DNA of 64,000 bases from NCBI GenBank assembly GCA_964560495.1, contig CAZLMM010000023.1, positions 1 to 64,000 of the forward strand, given 5' to 3'. This document shows, one piece after another, positions 8,175 through 16,899 of the stretch (position 1 is the first letter of the stretch; each line of letters begins with the position of its first letter). The notes below the pieces were generated by a model that saw nothing but the letters and a program-made list of their open reading frames with translations, was not told where the DNA came from and ran no database searches. Source of the DNA: UBA5069 sp964560495 (GTDB lineage Bacteria; Chloroflexota; Anaerolineae; Caldilineales; Caldilineaceae). The position numbers and the translations under genes are program-made.

Positions 8175-8834
8175 TCACGGCCGCTCCTGACCCAATCCCC
8201 GATGGACGGCCCAAACGACAGCTTGAGAACGGCTCTCTGCTCCGATCTTGTCGTAGATGTTGCGCAGGTGGAAGCGCACGGTGCGCTCGCTGATGTGCAG
8301 CTCGTCGCCAATGCGTTGGTTGTCCCAACCCCTCGCCAGCAGTCGCATCACCTCAATCTCCCGTCCGGTCAAATCATCGGCCGGCCCGGGCGATGGCGGA
8401 CGGACAGCCCAGGCAGCCAGCCTGGAGGCAACCGCCGCGCTCCAGCGCCCCTCGCCCCTGGCTGCAGCGCGCACAGCCTCGATGACCACCGCCGGCGCTT
8501 CGTCTTTGAGCAAATAGCCAACCGCGCCTGCCTGGATCATGCCCTGGATGATCTGATCATCGGTGTAGGCGCTCAAAGCCAGCACATGGACAGGCAGGTC
8601 AAGCCGCCGGATTTCAGCAGCTGCCTCCATGCCGCTCATGCCGGGCAGCTGGCAGTCCATCACGACCACGTCGGGCAAGAGCGCCTTGACCTGGGCCAGG
8701 GCCTCCTCGCTGGCGCCGGCCTCTGCCTCCACATGAATGTCGGGTGTCTGCTCCAGCATGATGCGCAGACCGACGCGCAAGGCAGGATGGTCGTCAACGA
8801 GGACGACGCGAATGATCGGCTCTGGCATGTCCAC
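8175..8834 (-). CDS. NarL/LuxR-family response regulator
   Basis: The 219 residues comprise a receiver domain followed by a LuxR-type helix-turn-helix. In the receiver, DD is at about 14-15, the phosphoacceptor D60 is in VVVMDCQLPGMSG, and YLLKDEAP includes the conserved Lys. The HTH lies at about 150-215 (LTGREIEVMRLLARGWDNQRIGDELHISERTVRFHLRNIYDKIG). The gene is last in a three-gene leftward operon, after a secreted protein gene (18-bp gap) and a histidine kinase. NarL-type regulators usually pair with HisKA_3 kinases, whereas the operon's kinase is of the classical HisKA type. Confidence 0.93.
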   Translation of the reverse strand: MDMPEPIIRVVLVDDHPALRVGLRIMLEQTPDIHVEAEAGASEEALAQVKALLPDVVVMDCQLPGMSGMEAAAEIRRLDLPVHVLALSAYTDDQIIQGMIQAGAVGYLLKDEAPAVVIEAVRAAARGEGRWSAAVASRLAAWAVRPPSPGPADDLTGREIEVMRLLARGWDNQRIGDELHISERTVRFHLRNIYDKIGAESRSQAVVWAVHRGLGQERP

Positions 8835-8852
8835 CTCGCTTCGTGATTCGTC

Positions 8853-10295
8853 CTACGGAGTCCCTCGTCCTTGCAGCAACGCGTTGAATTCCGCCGCTGC
8901 GTCAACCAGCCGACCGGGCTGGCGGGTCAGGCTGAAGTCTGTCCAACGCTCATCGCCCGAGCGGTCTTCATCCAGAAACCAGCATAACGCATGCACCTGG
9001 GATTCCTGGTTCACCTCGTTCAGCGCGGCGGTCAGCCAGCCGGCGGGGTAGTTGTGCGCCGGCGGCGCGCCATCGTCTGCGGAAAAGGTATTCGCAGCCG
9101 TGATATAGACCGGCAATCCGCGGGTTGTCTCGAAGGCGTTGATCGTCTCCAACCAGTCGCCATAGACGCGAAAACTGACCTGGTTCGTGCGCGGCCCGGG
9201 TCCGCCCAACCCAGCCGCCCGACTCAGCGCATGTATAGCAAAGCCATCTGGCGCAGCCAGGGGAAAACCTGCATCCAGTTTGGCGCGTGCGCCGGTGTCC
9301 AACGCGGCGGCCAGGGCGTTCATCGTATTCGGAACATCCGCTGGCCGATGGGCGCTGTTCTGATCTGCACCCCACAAGGGCGTTGGCCCCGCCAACACAC
9401 GCACGCCAGGATTCTCGGCGCGGATGATCTGGACGGCGTTGTCCGTGCGCGCCGGGTCTTGACCGTATCCGTTGACGATGCGGGCGTACCACTCGGGTGT
9501 CACAGGTGGTCCGTCGCCTCCCACGGTGCTGTCCGCCTCTTCGAAGCCGCTGCCCAGAATAAATCCGTAAACATCGGACAGCCGTTCGTCGCGCGCCAGT
9601 CGTCGCAGATACTCCAGGTACGCTTCCAAAGCCGCCGGATCATCCGCGGGCGGCAAACTCTGACCTTGCTGATAGTCCACAGCAACGAGCACGCGCAGCC
9701 CCTTGTCTGTCGCCTGTCGTATACGCCATGCCAGGTCGTCTACGCCCCAAAAACGCTCATCGCCGCGCTGGGCGTAGGTCATCTCCACATCCCATCCGCT
9801 GCGACCATGCCAGTTGCGGGACGGGCTGGCCCCCACGGTGCACAGCTTGGTGGATTGGGGCGGCTGGTCAGGCGTGACCTCTGGGCGCTCCTGACCCAAA
9901 GTGAGACGGCTGCGTTCCTGACAACCCGTGTCGCAGTGAGTATAGAAGACGATCTCGACTGTTTCATCCTGCGCGGGCGCAGGGAAAACGAAAGCCCAGG
10001 TGTATTTGCCGGCGCGCCCATCGCCCCATTGTTGCACAGGCGCAGGTCGTCCGTTGACCGTTGCCAGGACGTTGGGCCAGGGCTGCGCGTCAGTCACCTG
10101 AATGGTGACGGTCTCGCCGGGCTGGGGCGTCGCCGGGTTCACGCGCCAACGCGGCCAGGGCTCTTGCCAGACGCCATTTTGCGACGACACGGTGACCTCT
10201 CCGCGAATGGGTATGAGCCAGTAGCCTGCGACCACGGCCAGCGCAGCCACGGCCACCCCCAGGCGCAGCAGGTTCTTTCTTCGTTTCTCATTCAT
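8853..10295 (-). CDS. Secreted or membrane-anchored TIM-barrel-like protein of unknown function
   Basis: This 480-residue protein has an N-terminal membrane anchor or signal (residues 9-28, LLRLGVAVAALAVVAGYWL). A beta-sandwich-like region follows at about 40-130 (NPATPQPGETVTIQVTDAQPWPNVLATVNG). The remaining part resembles glycoside-hydrolase-type (beta/alpha)8 folds: alternating strands such as RVLVAVDYQ and VYGFILGSGFEE, and a late ALCWFLDE segment with acidic residues. No specific family was recognised, so an enzymatic role is only inferred. Its ATG overlaps the kinase stop codon (ATGA), so it is translationally coupled. It may sense or process an extracellular glycan for the kinase. Confidence 0.7.
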   Translation of the reverse strand: MNEKRRKNLLRLGVAVAALAVVAGYWLIPIRGEVTVSSQNGVWQEPWPRWRVNPATPQPGETVTIQVTDAQPWPNVLATVNGRPAPVQQWGDGRAGKYTWAFVFPAPAQDETVEIVFYTHCDTGCQERSRLTLGQERPEVTPDQPPQSTKLCTVGASPSRNWHGRSGWDVEMTYAQRGDERFWGVDDLAWRIRQATDKGLRVLVAVDYQQGQSLPPADDPAALEAYLEYLRRLARDERLSDVYGFILGSGFEEADSTVGGDGPPVTPEWYARIVNGYGQDPARTDNAVQIIRAENPGVRVLAGPTPLWGADQNSAHRPADVPNTMNALAAALDTGARAKLDAGFPLAAPDGFAIHALSRAAGLGGPGPRTNQVSFRVYGDWLETINAFETTRGLPVYITAANTFSADDGAPPAHNYPAGWLTAALNEVNQESQVHALCWFLDEDRSGDERWTDFSLTRQPGRLVDAAAEFNALLQGRGTP

Positions 10296-11416
10296 GGCAG
10301 ATCATCCTTTACCGGCGCAGCAGCAAGCGTGAAGCGCGCGCAGACACCGGTCGAATCTCCTTCAGTGCGGCTTTCGATCTGCAATGCGCTGCCGTGGCGA
10401 CGTAGGATCTCTTCGACCATCGCCAGGCCCAAGCCGCTGCCCGTCTGTTCTGGCGATCCGACGCGATAAAAACGGCGAGTGATGAAGGGCAAGTGTTGCG
10501 GGGGAATGCCTGGCCCGCTGTCGCGCACGGAGCAACATACACCCAAAGGGTCGGCCCGAAGCAGCGCGACGACCCGATCGCCCGGCCTGCTGAACTTCAC
10601 CGCGTTGTCGAGCAGATTGAGGAAGACGCGCATGAGTTGGTCGGCCTCGCCCAAGACGGCTGGCAGGGGAAAGTCCGCTTCCATGGAGAGGGTAATGGCG
10701 CGGGCTTCTGCCTGGGGCGCCATCTGTTGGACTGCGGCTTCGGCTATTGCGGTCAGGTCGACCGGCCGTTGAGCCAGCTCGCCGCTGGTCTCCAATCGGC
10801 CCATCTCCAGCATGGCGTTGACCAGACGCGCCGCACGTTGAACTTCCTCTTTGAGCAAACGCTGCGATTCGGCGCGTGTGGCTTCGGGCAGGTTGGGCAG
10901 GCCCTGCACATCCGCGTGGGTCAGAATGGTCGCTAGCGGCGTGCGGAGCTCGTGGGAGAGATCGTTGATGAGAAGGCGCGAGGCCTGGCTGGCGCGCTGA
11001 TCTTCGCTGGCGTCGAAGAGGAAGACCAACTCGCCGCCGTTCAGGGCGCACCAGCGCACAAAGCGATCCGGCGCCGGCGTCAGACGATAGCGCGCCGAGG
11101 CGTTCGACTCGCGGCGTATGGCGTCCACATCATCGAGCAAACGGTCGGCCCAATCGGTTTCTGGCAACGCAACGGCTGCGGCGTCCAGTCGTAGCAAGCG
11201 CCGGGCGGCCGAGTTGGCAAAGCGAAGCTCGCCGGTTGGAGTTACGGAGAGTACGCCAAAGGGCGCATCGTTGAGCGCCGACCAGAAAAGGGTGACGCCG
11301 GCCTGCGCCGGAGCGCGCTGCCCCAGCCGGCGATCAAGGAGAATCGCGCCGCCGGCGATCAACGCGGCCAGGATGAGGAAAGCAAAGAGAAGCGGTTGTA
11401 GATCGAAGGTGTACAC
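10292..11416 (-). CDS. Sensor histidine kinase (PAS-HisKA-HATPase)
   Basis: This 374-residue kinase has a single N-terminal transmembrane helix (about 7-28). A PAS-like domain follows at about 43-135 (LNDAPFGVLSVTPTGELRFANSAARRLL). The HisKA domain has the phospho-histidine H155 in LINDLSHELRTPLATIL. The HATPase domain contains the N box NLLDNAVKFS, DSGPGIP and GSGLGLAMVEEI. With only one membrane helix and almost no periplasmic part, it probably reads an internal or membrane signal. The architecture is PhoR-like. It begins at a GTG preceded by GAGG and is the first gene of the operon. Confidence 0.92.
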   Translation of the reverse strand: MYTFDLQPLLFAFLILAALIAGGAILLDRRLGQRAPAQAGVTLFWSALNDAPFGVLSVTPTGELRFANSAARRLLRLDAAAVALPETDWADRLLDDVDAIRRESNASARYRLTPAPDRFVRWCALNGGELVFLFDASEDQRASQASRLLINDLSHELRTPLATILTHADVQGLPNLPEATRAESQRLLKEEVQRAARLVNAMLEMGRLETSGELAQRPVDLTAIAEAAVQQMAPQAEARAITLSMEADFPLPAVLGEADQLMRVFLNLLDNAVKFSRPGDRVVALLRADPLGVCCSVRDSGPGIPPQHLPFITRRFYRVGSPEQTGSGLGLAMVEEILRRHGSALQIESRTEGDSTGVCARFTLAAAPVKDDLP

Positions 11417-11508
11417 AAGACCTCGTGGTCACTGAACTGGCTTTCAGTATATCACGAGATCGCAACGCGCCAGCAGGTGAGCAGCGCGTAGGGAAGGCGC
11501 AAACGCTG

Positions 11509-11800
11509 TCACCTCGCGTATTCTCGCAAAAAGGGCAGCAGCGCATCGGCTACGCCTTGGGGGTCGTCCATGTAGGGCCAATGGGCGGAGTCTTCCAGCC
11601 AGGCGTAGCGAATGTCGCTGAATACTTCGGCCTGGCGTTCGGCCAGCCTCACGGGCAGATAAGGGTCGCGCTTGCCCCAGATGACCAGGACAGGCACGTT
11701 CAATGTTTCGAGATGCTGGAGGAGCGCGCTGCCCATGGCTTCGGGATTGGCGTGGGCGCGATAGAGCTTGAGCACGGCGTTCCTGGTACCCTTGTCGTTC
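11509..11800 (-). pseudogene. C-terminal remnant of an alpha/beta-hydrolase
   Basis: Eighty-eight residues from a GTG at 11775 read as the end of an alpha/beta-fold hydrolase. VPVLVIWGKRDPYLP carries the acidic member of the triad, and DSAHWPYMDDP carries the catalytic His region. There is no N-terminal nucleophile domain. The frame is closed by a TAG a few codons upstream of the conserved start of the fragment. It abuts the Gfo/Idh gene and looks like the leftover of a deletion at the cluster edge. Confidence 0.75.
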
Positions 11801-11841
11801 CATCCCTATACCAGGGTTGTTGAGGCGGTTGGTCGTGCATA

Positions 11842-12906
11842 TCACATGAGAATCATCTTGCGGAAGATATCCTCCATCAAGTGCATATCCTGCAGCGTGT
11901 CGTGACCACTAGAGATTGGTGGTGTGTTGTGACGCACGCATTCGATGAAGTGATCCGCCTGGCGACGAAAAGCCCAGTCGATGGGTGGGTGTAGCTCCTC
12001 ACGACGCGCTTGTTTGCCATCTGTGGAATGGTAGATCTCTAGACAACCCCGCGCCTGCCGATTCAACGGCGGCGGTGTAAAGAGCTTAACCCAGCCACGT
12101 TCGAAATAGAAGTGCGTTTCCTCTTGCCAGGCATGCGCTCGCAGCGACCCACCTGCCACTTCCACGATGACGCCCTCCTCGCCGGTCAGGAGGGCGGTGT
12201 GAAGTAGACGATTGTTGCGCTGGCCCAGGGCAGTCTGTACGGTCATCGGGCCGGGATAGAGGTAGCGCACCAGATTAACCGTGTGCGCCATGATGTTCAG
12301 ATAGGATTGAAACTGGCGCGCCTGGTCGAAATCCATCCAGGTGGGATAGACCGGTGTGAACGAGGGGTCGCTGGGCACAATCTCGGCGGTGGAGAGTGGC
12401 AGGATGGCGTCTTGAATCCAATCGCCGCCGAAGCAGAAGGCGCGGATGCGTCGCAATGCGCCTAACTCGCCGCTGGCGTAGAACTCTGTCAATCGCTCAC
12501 GCGCCACCAGGACGCTGGTGTCATAGCGCTTCATCAATCCGACCATGACATGGACACCCGCCGCCTCGGCTGTGCGGGCGATCCGTTCGGCTTCATCCGT
12601 CGAGCCAGCCATAGGCTTCTCGATGAAAACATGCTTGCCAGCATGCAGCAGGGGAATGGCGATGTGTCCGTTGTGCAGATGAGGCTGGCTGGCCACCACA
12701 CCCTGCACTTCTGGGTCTGCTGCTAAATCCAGGTGACTGTGGTAGACTCGCGGGATGTCGAATTCGGCGGCCACGCGTTGTGCAAGCTCGCTGCGCGGCT
12801 CGGCGATAGCGACGACGCGGCAATCCTGTCGCCGTGCATAGTTGCGCAGATGCGCCACCTGCCCCATGAAACCTACGCCGGCGAAGCCAATCGAAACGGG
12901 ATTCAT
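11842..12906 (-). CDS. Gfo/Idh/MocA family NAD(P)-dependent oxidoreductase
   Basis: The 354 residues begin with a Rossmann nucleotide site (IGFAGVGFMGQVAHLRNYAR). The family EKP motif is FIEKPMAGS at about 93-101. The C-terminal half is the substrate-binding alpha/beta domain (VMVGLMKRYD, THFYFERGWVKLF). From family knowledge, these enzymes oxidise or reduce sugars, inositols or their derivatives. The ATG overlaps the stop of the sugar isomerase gene upstream (ATGA), so the two are coupled. It is the last gene of the carbohydrate cluster and presumably acts on the released sugar; the substrate is unknown. Confidence 0.9.
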   Translation of the reverse strand: MNPVSIGFAGVGFMGQVAHLRNYARRQDCRVVAIAEPRSELAQRVAAEFDIPRVYHSHLDLAADPEVQGVVASQPHLHNGHIAIPLLHAGKHVFIEKPMAGSTDEAERIARTAEAAGVHVMVGLMKRYDTSVLVARERLTEFYASGELGALRRIRAFCFGGDWIQDAILPLSTAEIVPSDPSFTPVYPTWMDFDQARQFQSYLNIMAHTVNLVRYLYPGPMTVQTALGQRNNRLLHTALLTGEEGVIVEVAGGSLRAHAWQEETHFYFERGWVKLFTPPPLNRQARGCLEIYHSTDGKQARREELHPPIDWAFRRQADHFIECVRHNTPPISSGHDTLQDMHLMEDIFRKMILM

Positions 12907-13724
12907 CGCGCCCCCTTGATAAATGGTTTCAGACTGCGAAATGCCTCGCTGGCGATTTCGTCGATTGGTTGCTGGTAGTAGCCCTGGTTGAAGAGCTCGA
13001 TCGAGATGGGGCCGGCGTAACCAAGTCCATCCAGCACTGCGAAATATGTCGACAACGGCATGTCGCCCTGTCCTGGATAGACACGGTCGGCATCACGCAA
13101 GGTCTCCAGAGGCAGCGCCGGCGCGTCGTCCACGTGTACAAGCCACAGCTTGTTCGCCGGAATCTGACGAATCGCTGCGAGAGGCACATCTGACTTGTAA
13201 TAGTGAAAAAAGTCCCACATGACGCCCAGATTGGGCTGACCGGCCAGCTCGATAATCTGTAAAGCCTCCTGACAGCCGGGGATGAGTTCATGACGCCCCA
13301 ACGGCTCGATTGCCAGGCGGCAGTCGAATGCAGCCGCGGCCAGACACACCGGTCTCAGATAGTCAGCAACGAGATGCAGCCCCTCCTCCTTGCTGCGACC
13401 ATACAGGTCTCCCCAACTGCACAGCAATAGCAGATCACAGCCAACGGCCTGGGCAACGTTGCCAAGAAAGCGGGCGCGTTCAACCGCGGTATCGACGTTT
13501 TCGGGGCGACTATAGTCCAGCGCGACGAGGTCGATGGCCGCGACGCGCAAGCCGGCGTGATCCAACATCAGCTTCATGTCATCCACGCTGTGGGCGGCAA
13601 AGAATCGGTCGAACTTCTCGCCCCACAACTCGATCATGGAAAAACCGGCGGCGCCAGCGGCGCGAATGTCTTCCTCCAGCGGGTAGGGGCGAGATGTCGC
13701 CCCATTGTAACAAGGAATGATCAT
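12903..13724 (-). CDS. Sugar phosphate isomerase/epimerase (xylose isomerase-like TIM barrel)
   Basis: This 273-residue AP-endonuclease-2-type barrel has metal-ligand motifs typical of the family: AIEPLGRHE, VMWDFFHYY, KLWLVHVDDAPALP and ISIELFNQGYYQQP. The start at 13724 is chosen because GAGGAG lies nine bases before that ATG and the protein then opens MIIPCYNGATSRPYPLEED. A longer frame to 13781 would run into the palindromic element upstream. The pairing with a Gfo/Idh dehydrogenase is common in catabolism of inositols or unusual sugars. The exact substrate cannot be read from sequence. Confidence 0.9.
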   Translation of the reverse strand: MIIPCYNGATSRPYPLEEDIRAAGAAGFSMIELWGEKFDRFFAAHSVDDMKLMLDHAGLRVAAIDLVALDYSRPENVDTAVERARFLGNVAQAVGCDLLLLCSWGDLYGRSKEEGLHLVADYLRPVCLAAAAFDCRLAIEPLGRHELIPGCQEALQIIELAGQPNLGVMWDFFHYYKSDVPLAAIRQIPANKLWLVHVDDAPALPLETLRDADRVYPGQGDMPLSTYFAVLDGLGYAGPISIELFNQGYYQQPIDEIASEAFRSLKPFIKGAR

Positions 13725-13740
13725 GTCAATTTGCTCCTCT

Positions 13741-13811
13741 ATACTGCGGTTGCTTTGAGACCAGGAGTTTTTGGCCTGCAAAAACTCCTGGTCTCAAACA
13801 GAGCAAAGTAT
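13741..13811 (-). repeat. 71-bp palindromic dispersed element, copy 1
   Basis: The centre is a long inverted repeat: 19-bp arms at 13754-13772 and 13780-13798 around a 7-base loop. Flanking bases are also conserved. Read on the minus strand, the element starts ATACTTTGCTCTGTTTG and ends CAAAGCAACCGCAGT, matching the second copy at 30607-30675. It lies in the short gap between two cluster genes. Confidence 0.85.
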
Positions 13812-13819
13812 CACTTGAC

Positions 13820-15943
13820 TCAAGGCAGAACCACCGCGGCGGAGCGCGGCGGGAGCGTGACGCCGTCTTGGGCTGAACGCCAAACGGCGTCATCCACAAG
13901 GCGATAGCGCGCCAACGTCGCTCCATCCACCAACTTGATGCTCACACCGATCGTCCGATGGTGATCATAATTGCACACCACTACGCCTGCTTTGCCACTT
14001 TGGCGGCCAATGAAGACCGCATAGGGATGATGGGGACTGCCATTCTCGGTAACTGTCGCGCCTACCTCGTGGCGAAATTCGCCGTCCCAGAAATAGTCGC
14101 GCAGCTCGGCGCGCAGGTCATCCATTTTTTGTCCATATGCGACCGTAAGCGGGTAGTCGCTCAGCCTCCCCTTGAAGTTGTACGGCTCATAGCTGATGAT
14201 GTAGCGATACATCAGACATTGGTTGATCATATTGCGATCGTCAAAGCCCGTCACAGCTGTCATCAGGGGAACCTCGGGCAGCATGTAGCGCGAGAGGGGT
14301 ACGTGCTGCCTGCTCTCGCTGCGATGGTAGGATAGGTGATACGCTTCGAATTCCCAGTCATAGCATGCTTCACCGGCGAACAGGAAATTGCTGTTTACTT
14401 CTCCCGACAGCAGTGCAAATTTTTGAATCAGTTTGCGGTCGTTTGCATAGACTGGCGCACCGTGGCGATGACCGTGTGTGCTGTCGAAGCAGAGAAGCGC
14501 TGGCGTGTGATGGAGGCATTCATCGAAGAGAATGCCATCTGCGCCAAGGTCGAGGGTCTTCTGAAACTCAGCCTCACAGACGGCAAGATATTTTTCGCTC
14601 AGGAAACACATTGGAATCAATCGCTTGGTGTTGATATCCAAGAGCTGGGTTCCAGTCTGATACTGATAGCCGCCGTAGTGATAATAATCTCCATAGGGAT
14701 CTTTGATGGCCAGTCGATGGTACTCTTGGCGGAACGCATCCGTTGCACGGTCGGCCCACGTAAATTTGGCGAAAAGAATCACCTTGACGCCGAGCGCTTG
14801 AATGCGGGCGATTGCCGCTTTGAGCTCGGCAAATGAGCCCAGTCGCGGGTCGGGATCGTGCGATGGATTGCCCTGATCCTGCCCGCCGTCGTTCCAACCG
14901 ACCAGTTGAATCGCCTTGACGCCGTAGTGGGCGCACTCCTCGCCAACTTGCACCAGGTCGACGAAGCGCATCCGCAGCTCATCTTCGGGGGAATTGATGT
15001 GAAGCTGTAACCAGGAGTGCGGTTCTCTTGCCCACTCTGGAATGGATGGGAGCGCCATCCATCGACGGCGCCACGCCTTATAGATGTCCACGCCGGCCTG
15101 CCATCCACCCTGGAACGCTTCCAACGCGATGGGTGTAAGCGTCCTGGTTTCGCCTGGCTGAATGTACGGCACATGAACGGCGGCGAAACGCGTCGCCACA
15201 TCCTTGCCACTGATCGTCGGCAGGTCAGGCACATGACCTTGCACGTTCAAATCGCCTACGGCTTCGCTCAAAGAATCCGAGAAACCTGGGCGTAGCTCTG
15301 TATGCCAGGCCACGAGTTCGCTGCTTGCCTCCGCTACACCGACGTACAGCCCTTGTTGCGGCCCACGCAACAAGATGAAAGGAGCAGTCGGCGCGCCGAC
15401 GCCTGCGCTCCACGCGGCGAATTGGGTGGGATAGTCCACGCCATAATAGCCGCGCAAGTTTTTATAGCTGGGCCAGAGCGCCCATTCCTGACTGGTAGCG
15501 TATTGGTAGAGAAACGTGCGAAACCACTCAGTATCCGGCGGATGTTGAATGTCGCCCAGGTAAGGGCAGTAGACATTTTCCACAACGTCGGATGAATGAT
15601 TCTCGACGGCCATGGTAAAGATGGCCTGTCGATCGTCCAGGCGCACGTCGAGCGTCAGCTTGATGTCGTGGGGCGCCGCGCCGTATTGCGAATGAACGCT
15701 GTTCCAGACGAACACAGCATGGCGTGCATCACCGTCTATAGTAGCAGACGACAGTGGTTGCCTTTCTCCGTAGACTGGATTGTTTCGCCGGTGCGGTAGC
15801 GGGACCAACAGTCGAAAGGAAAGCCCAAGATGTGGTCGATCCAGTAGCGCCCAGCCAGACGCGGTGCGCACTCCGATGAGCGCGCCATTTTGACGCTCAA
15901 ACTCCAGTTCCAGCGTCTCATTCTTCAAGACAATTGTGCTCAC
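13820..15943 (-). CDS. DUF6259-type glycoside-hydrolase-like protein
   Basis: The 707 residues start at a GTG at 15943. AAGGAG lies eight bases upstream, and a longer frame would overlap the permease gene. The N-terminal ~280 residues look like a beta-sandwich. The remainder is a TIM barrel resembling clan GH-D alpha-galactosidases: IQLVGWNDGGQDQGNPSHDPDPR, KVILFAKFTWAD, and GADGILFDECLHHTP, where an acidic pair sits at a strand end. I recall this pattern as DUF6259. It has no signal peptide, so it probably acts on imported oligosaccharides. It lies directly downstream of the sugar ABC permeases. Confidence 0.8.
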   Translation of the reverse strand: MSTIVLKNETLELEFERQNGALIGVRTASGWALLDRPHLGLSFRLLVPLPHRRNNPVYGERQPLSSATIDGDARHAVFVWNSVHSQYGAAPHDIKLTLDVRLDDRQAIFTMAVENHSSDVVENVYCPYLGDIQHPPDTEWFRTFLYQYATSQEWALWPSYKNLRGYYGVDYPTQFAAWSAGVGAPTAPFILLRGPQQGLYVGVAEASSELVAWHTELRPGFSDSLSEAVGDLNVQGHVPDLPTISGKDVATRFAAVHVPYIQPGETRTLTPIALEAFQGGWQAGVDIYKAWRRRWMALPSIPEWAREPHSWLQLHINSPEDELRMRFVDLVQVGEECAHYGVKAIQLVGWNDGGQDQGNPSHDPDPRLGSFAELKAAIARIQALGVKVILFAKFTWADRATDAFRQEYHRLAIKDPYGDYYHYGGYQYQTGTQLLDINTKRLIPMCFLSEKYLAVCEAEFQKTLDLGADGILFDECLHHTPALLCFDSTHGHRHGAPVYANDRKLIQKFALLSGEVNSNFLFAGEACYDWEFEAYHLSYHRSESRQHVPLSRYMLPEVPLMTAVTGFDDRNMINQCLMYRYIISYEPYNFKGRLSDYPLTVAYGQKMDDLRAELRDYFWDGEFRHEVGATVTENGSPHHPYAVFIGRQSGKAGVVVCNYDHHRTIGVSIKLVDGATLARYRLVDDAVWRSAQDGVTLPPRSAAVVLP

Positions 15944-15981
15944 AGAGCATACTCCTTTGGATGTTGGATGAGGCTTGCTGC

Positions 15982-16887
15982 TCAACCCTTGACCGATCCA
16001 GCAGTAAGCCCCTGGATGAACTGTCGCTGCATGATGATATACAGGATAATCATGGGCAGCGAGCCAATGGTGAGGGCCGCGAAGACTTGCTCCCATTCGG
16101 TGCGGCCAAATGCATAGAAGAAAACTTGAATTGCCAGGGGGATTGTACGCATCTCTGCTGACCGGATCAGCACGAGCGGGAGAAAATATTCATTCCATGC
16201 GCCAACGAACATGAGGATGGCAACGGTGGCAATGGCCGGCCCGGAAATCGGCGCGACGACGCGCAAGAACGCTGACAACTCGTTGCAACCATCGACTTTG
16301 GCCGCATCAAGCATCTCACGAGGGATCGTCTGAAAAAAGGCGCGGAAGATAAAGATCGACAGCGGAATCCCCCCCGCCGCCATCGGCAGGATCAGACCGA
16401 TACGGCTGTCCGTAAGACCGAGCTTCACCAGCATGACGTAGAGCGGAATAATGGGGACAGGCGCCTGCATGGTGAAGATCATGATCAGAAAAATGGCGAG
16501 TGAACCACGGAATCTCATGCGGGCGAAGGCATAAGCGGCTGTCGACGCGACCACTAGAATGACTATTGTCACCCCGAGCGAAGTCACAATACTATTGAAT
16601 AATGCATAACCCAGGTTTCCGACCCGCCAAGCTTCCCTGTAATTCACTAACTGCGGCGTGGTCGGAAGCCCCCAGACGTTGGTGACAAGTTCGCTGTTGC
16701 TCTTGAGGGACGCAAACACCATCCACACCACGGGATACACAACGATCACCGTAAAGAAGAGTAGGATCAGATGGCTAGACGATGATGTCAAGATGCGGTC
16801 AATGCGCATCGATCCTCTGATCGCCCCACGTTGGGCGGCGCCTACAGAGATCGCTCCTTCTTGAGACAGGGACGTCGTCTTGTTCAT
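15982..16887 (-). CDS. Carbohydrate ABC transporter permease (MalG type)
   Basis: The 301 residues include six predicted transmembrane helices. The EAA loop is DAAKVDGCNELSAFLRVVAPI, which contacts the ATPase. The C-terminal PMIILYIIMQRQFIQGLTAGSVKG is typical of MalG-like proteins. The first ~25 residues are polar, so the in-frame ATG opening MRIDRILT may be the real start. The gene lies 12 bp after the MalF-type permease gene. No ATPase gene is in the cluster, so a shared MsmK-type ATPase encoded elsewhere is likely. Confidence 0.93.
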   Translation of the reverse strand: MNKTTSLSQEGAISVGAAQRGAIRGSMRIDRILTSSSSHLILLFFTVIVVYPVVWMVFASLKSNSELVTNVWGLPTTPQLVNYREAWRVGNLGYALFNSIVTSLGVTIVILVVASTAAYAFARMRFRGSLAIFLIMIFTMQAPVPIIPLYVMLVKLGLTDSRIGLILPMAAGGIPLSIFIFRAFFQTIPREMLDAAKVDGCNELSAFLRVVAPISGPAIATVAILMFVGAWNEYFLPLVLIRSAEMRTIPLAIQVFFYAFGRTEWEQVFAALTIGSLPMIILYIIMQRQFIQGLTAGSVKG

Positions 16888-16899
16888 TCGATTCGCTCG

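Noticed and set aside
13725..13781. Longer N-terminus for the sugar isomerase
   Set aside because: It would start inside the palindromic element and lacks a ribosome site, while GAGGAG stands correctly before 13724.
15944..16096. Longer N-terminus for the DUF6259 protein overlapping the permease gene
   Set aside because: The added residues are the out-of-frame permease end; AAGGAG and a GTG at 15943 give a normal start.
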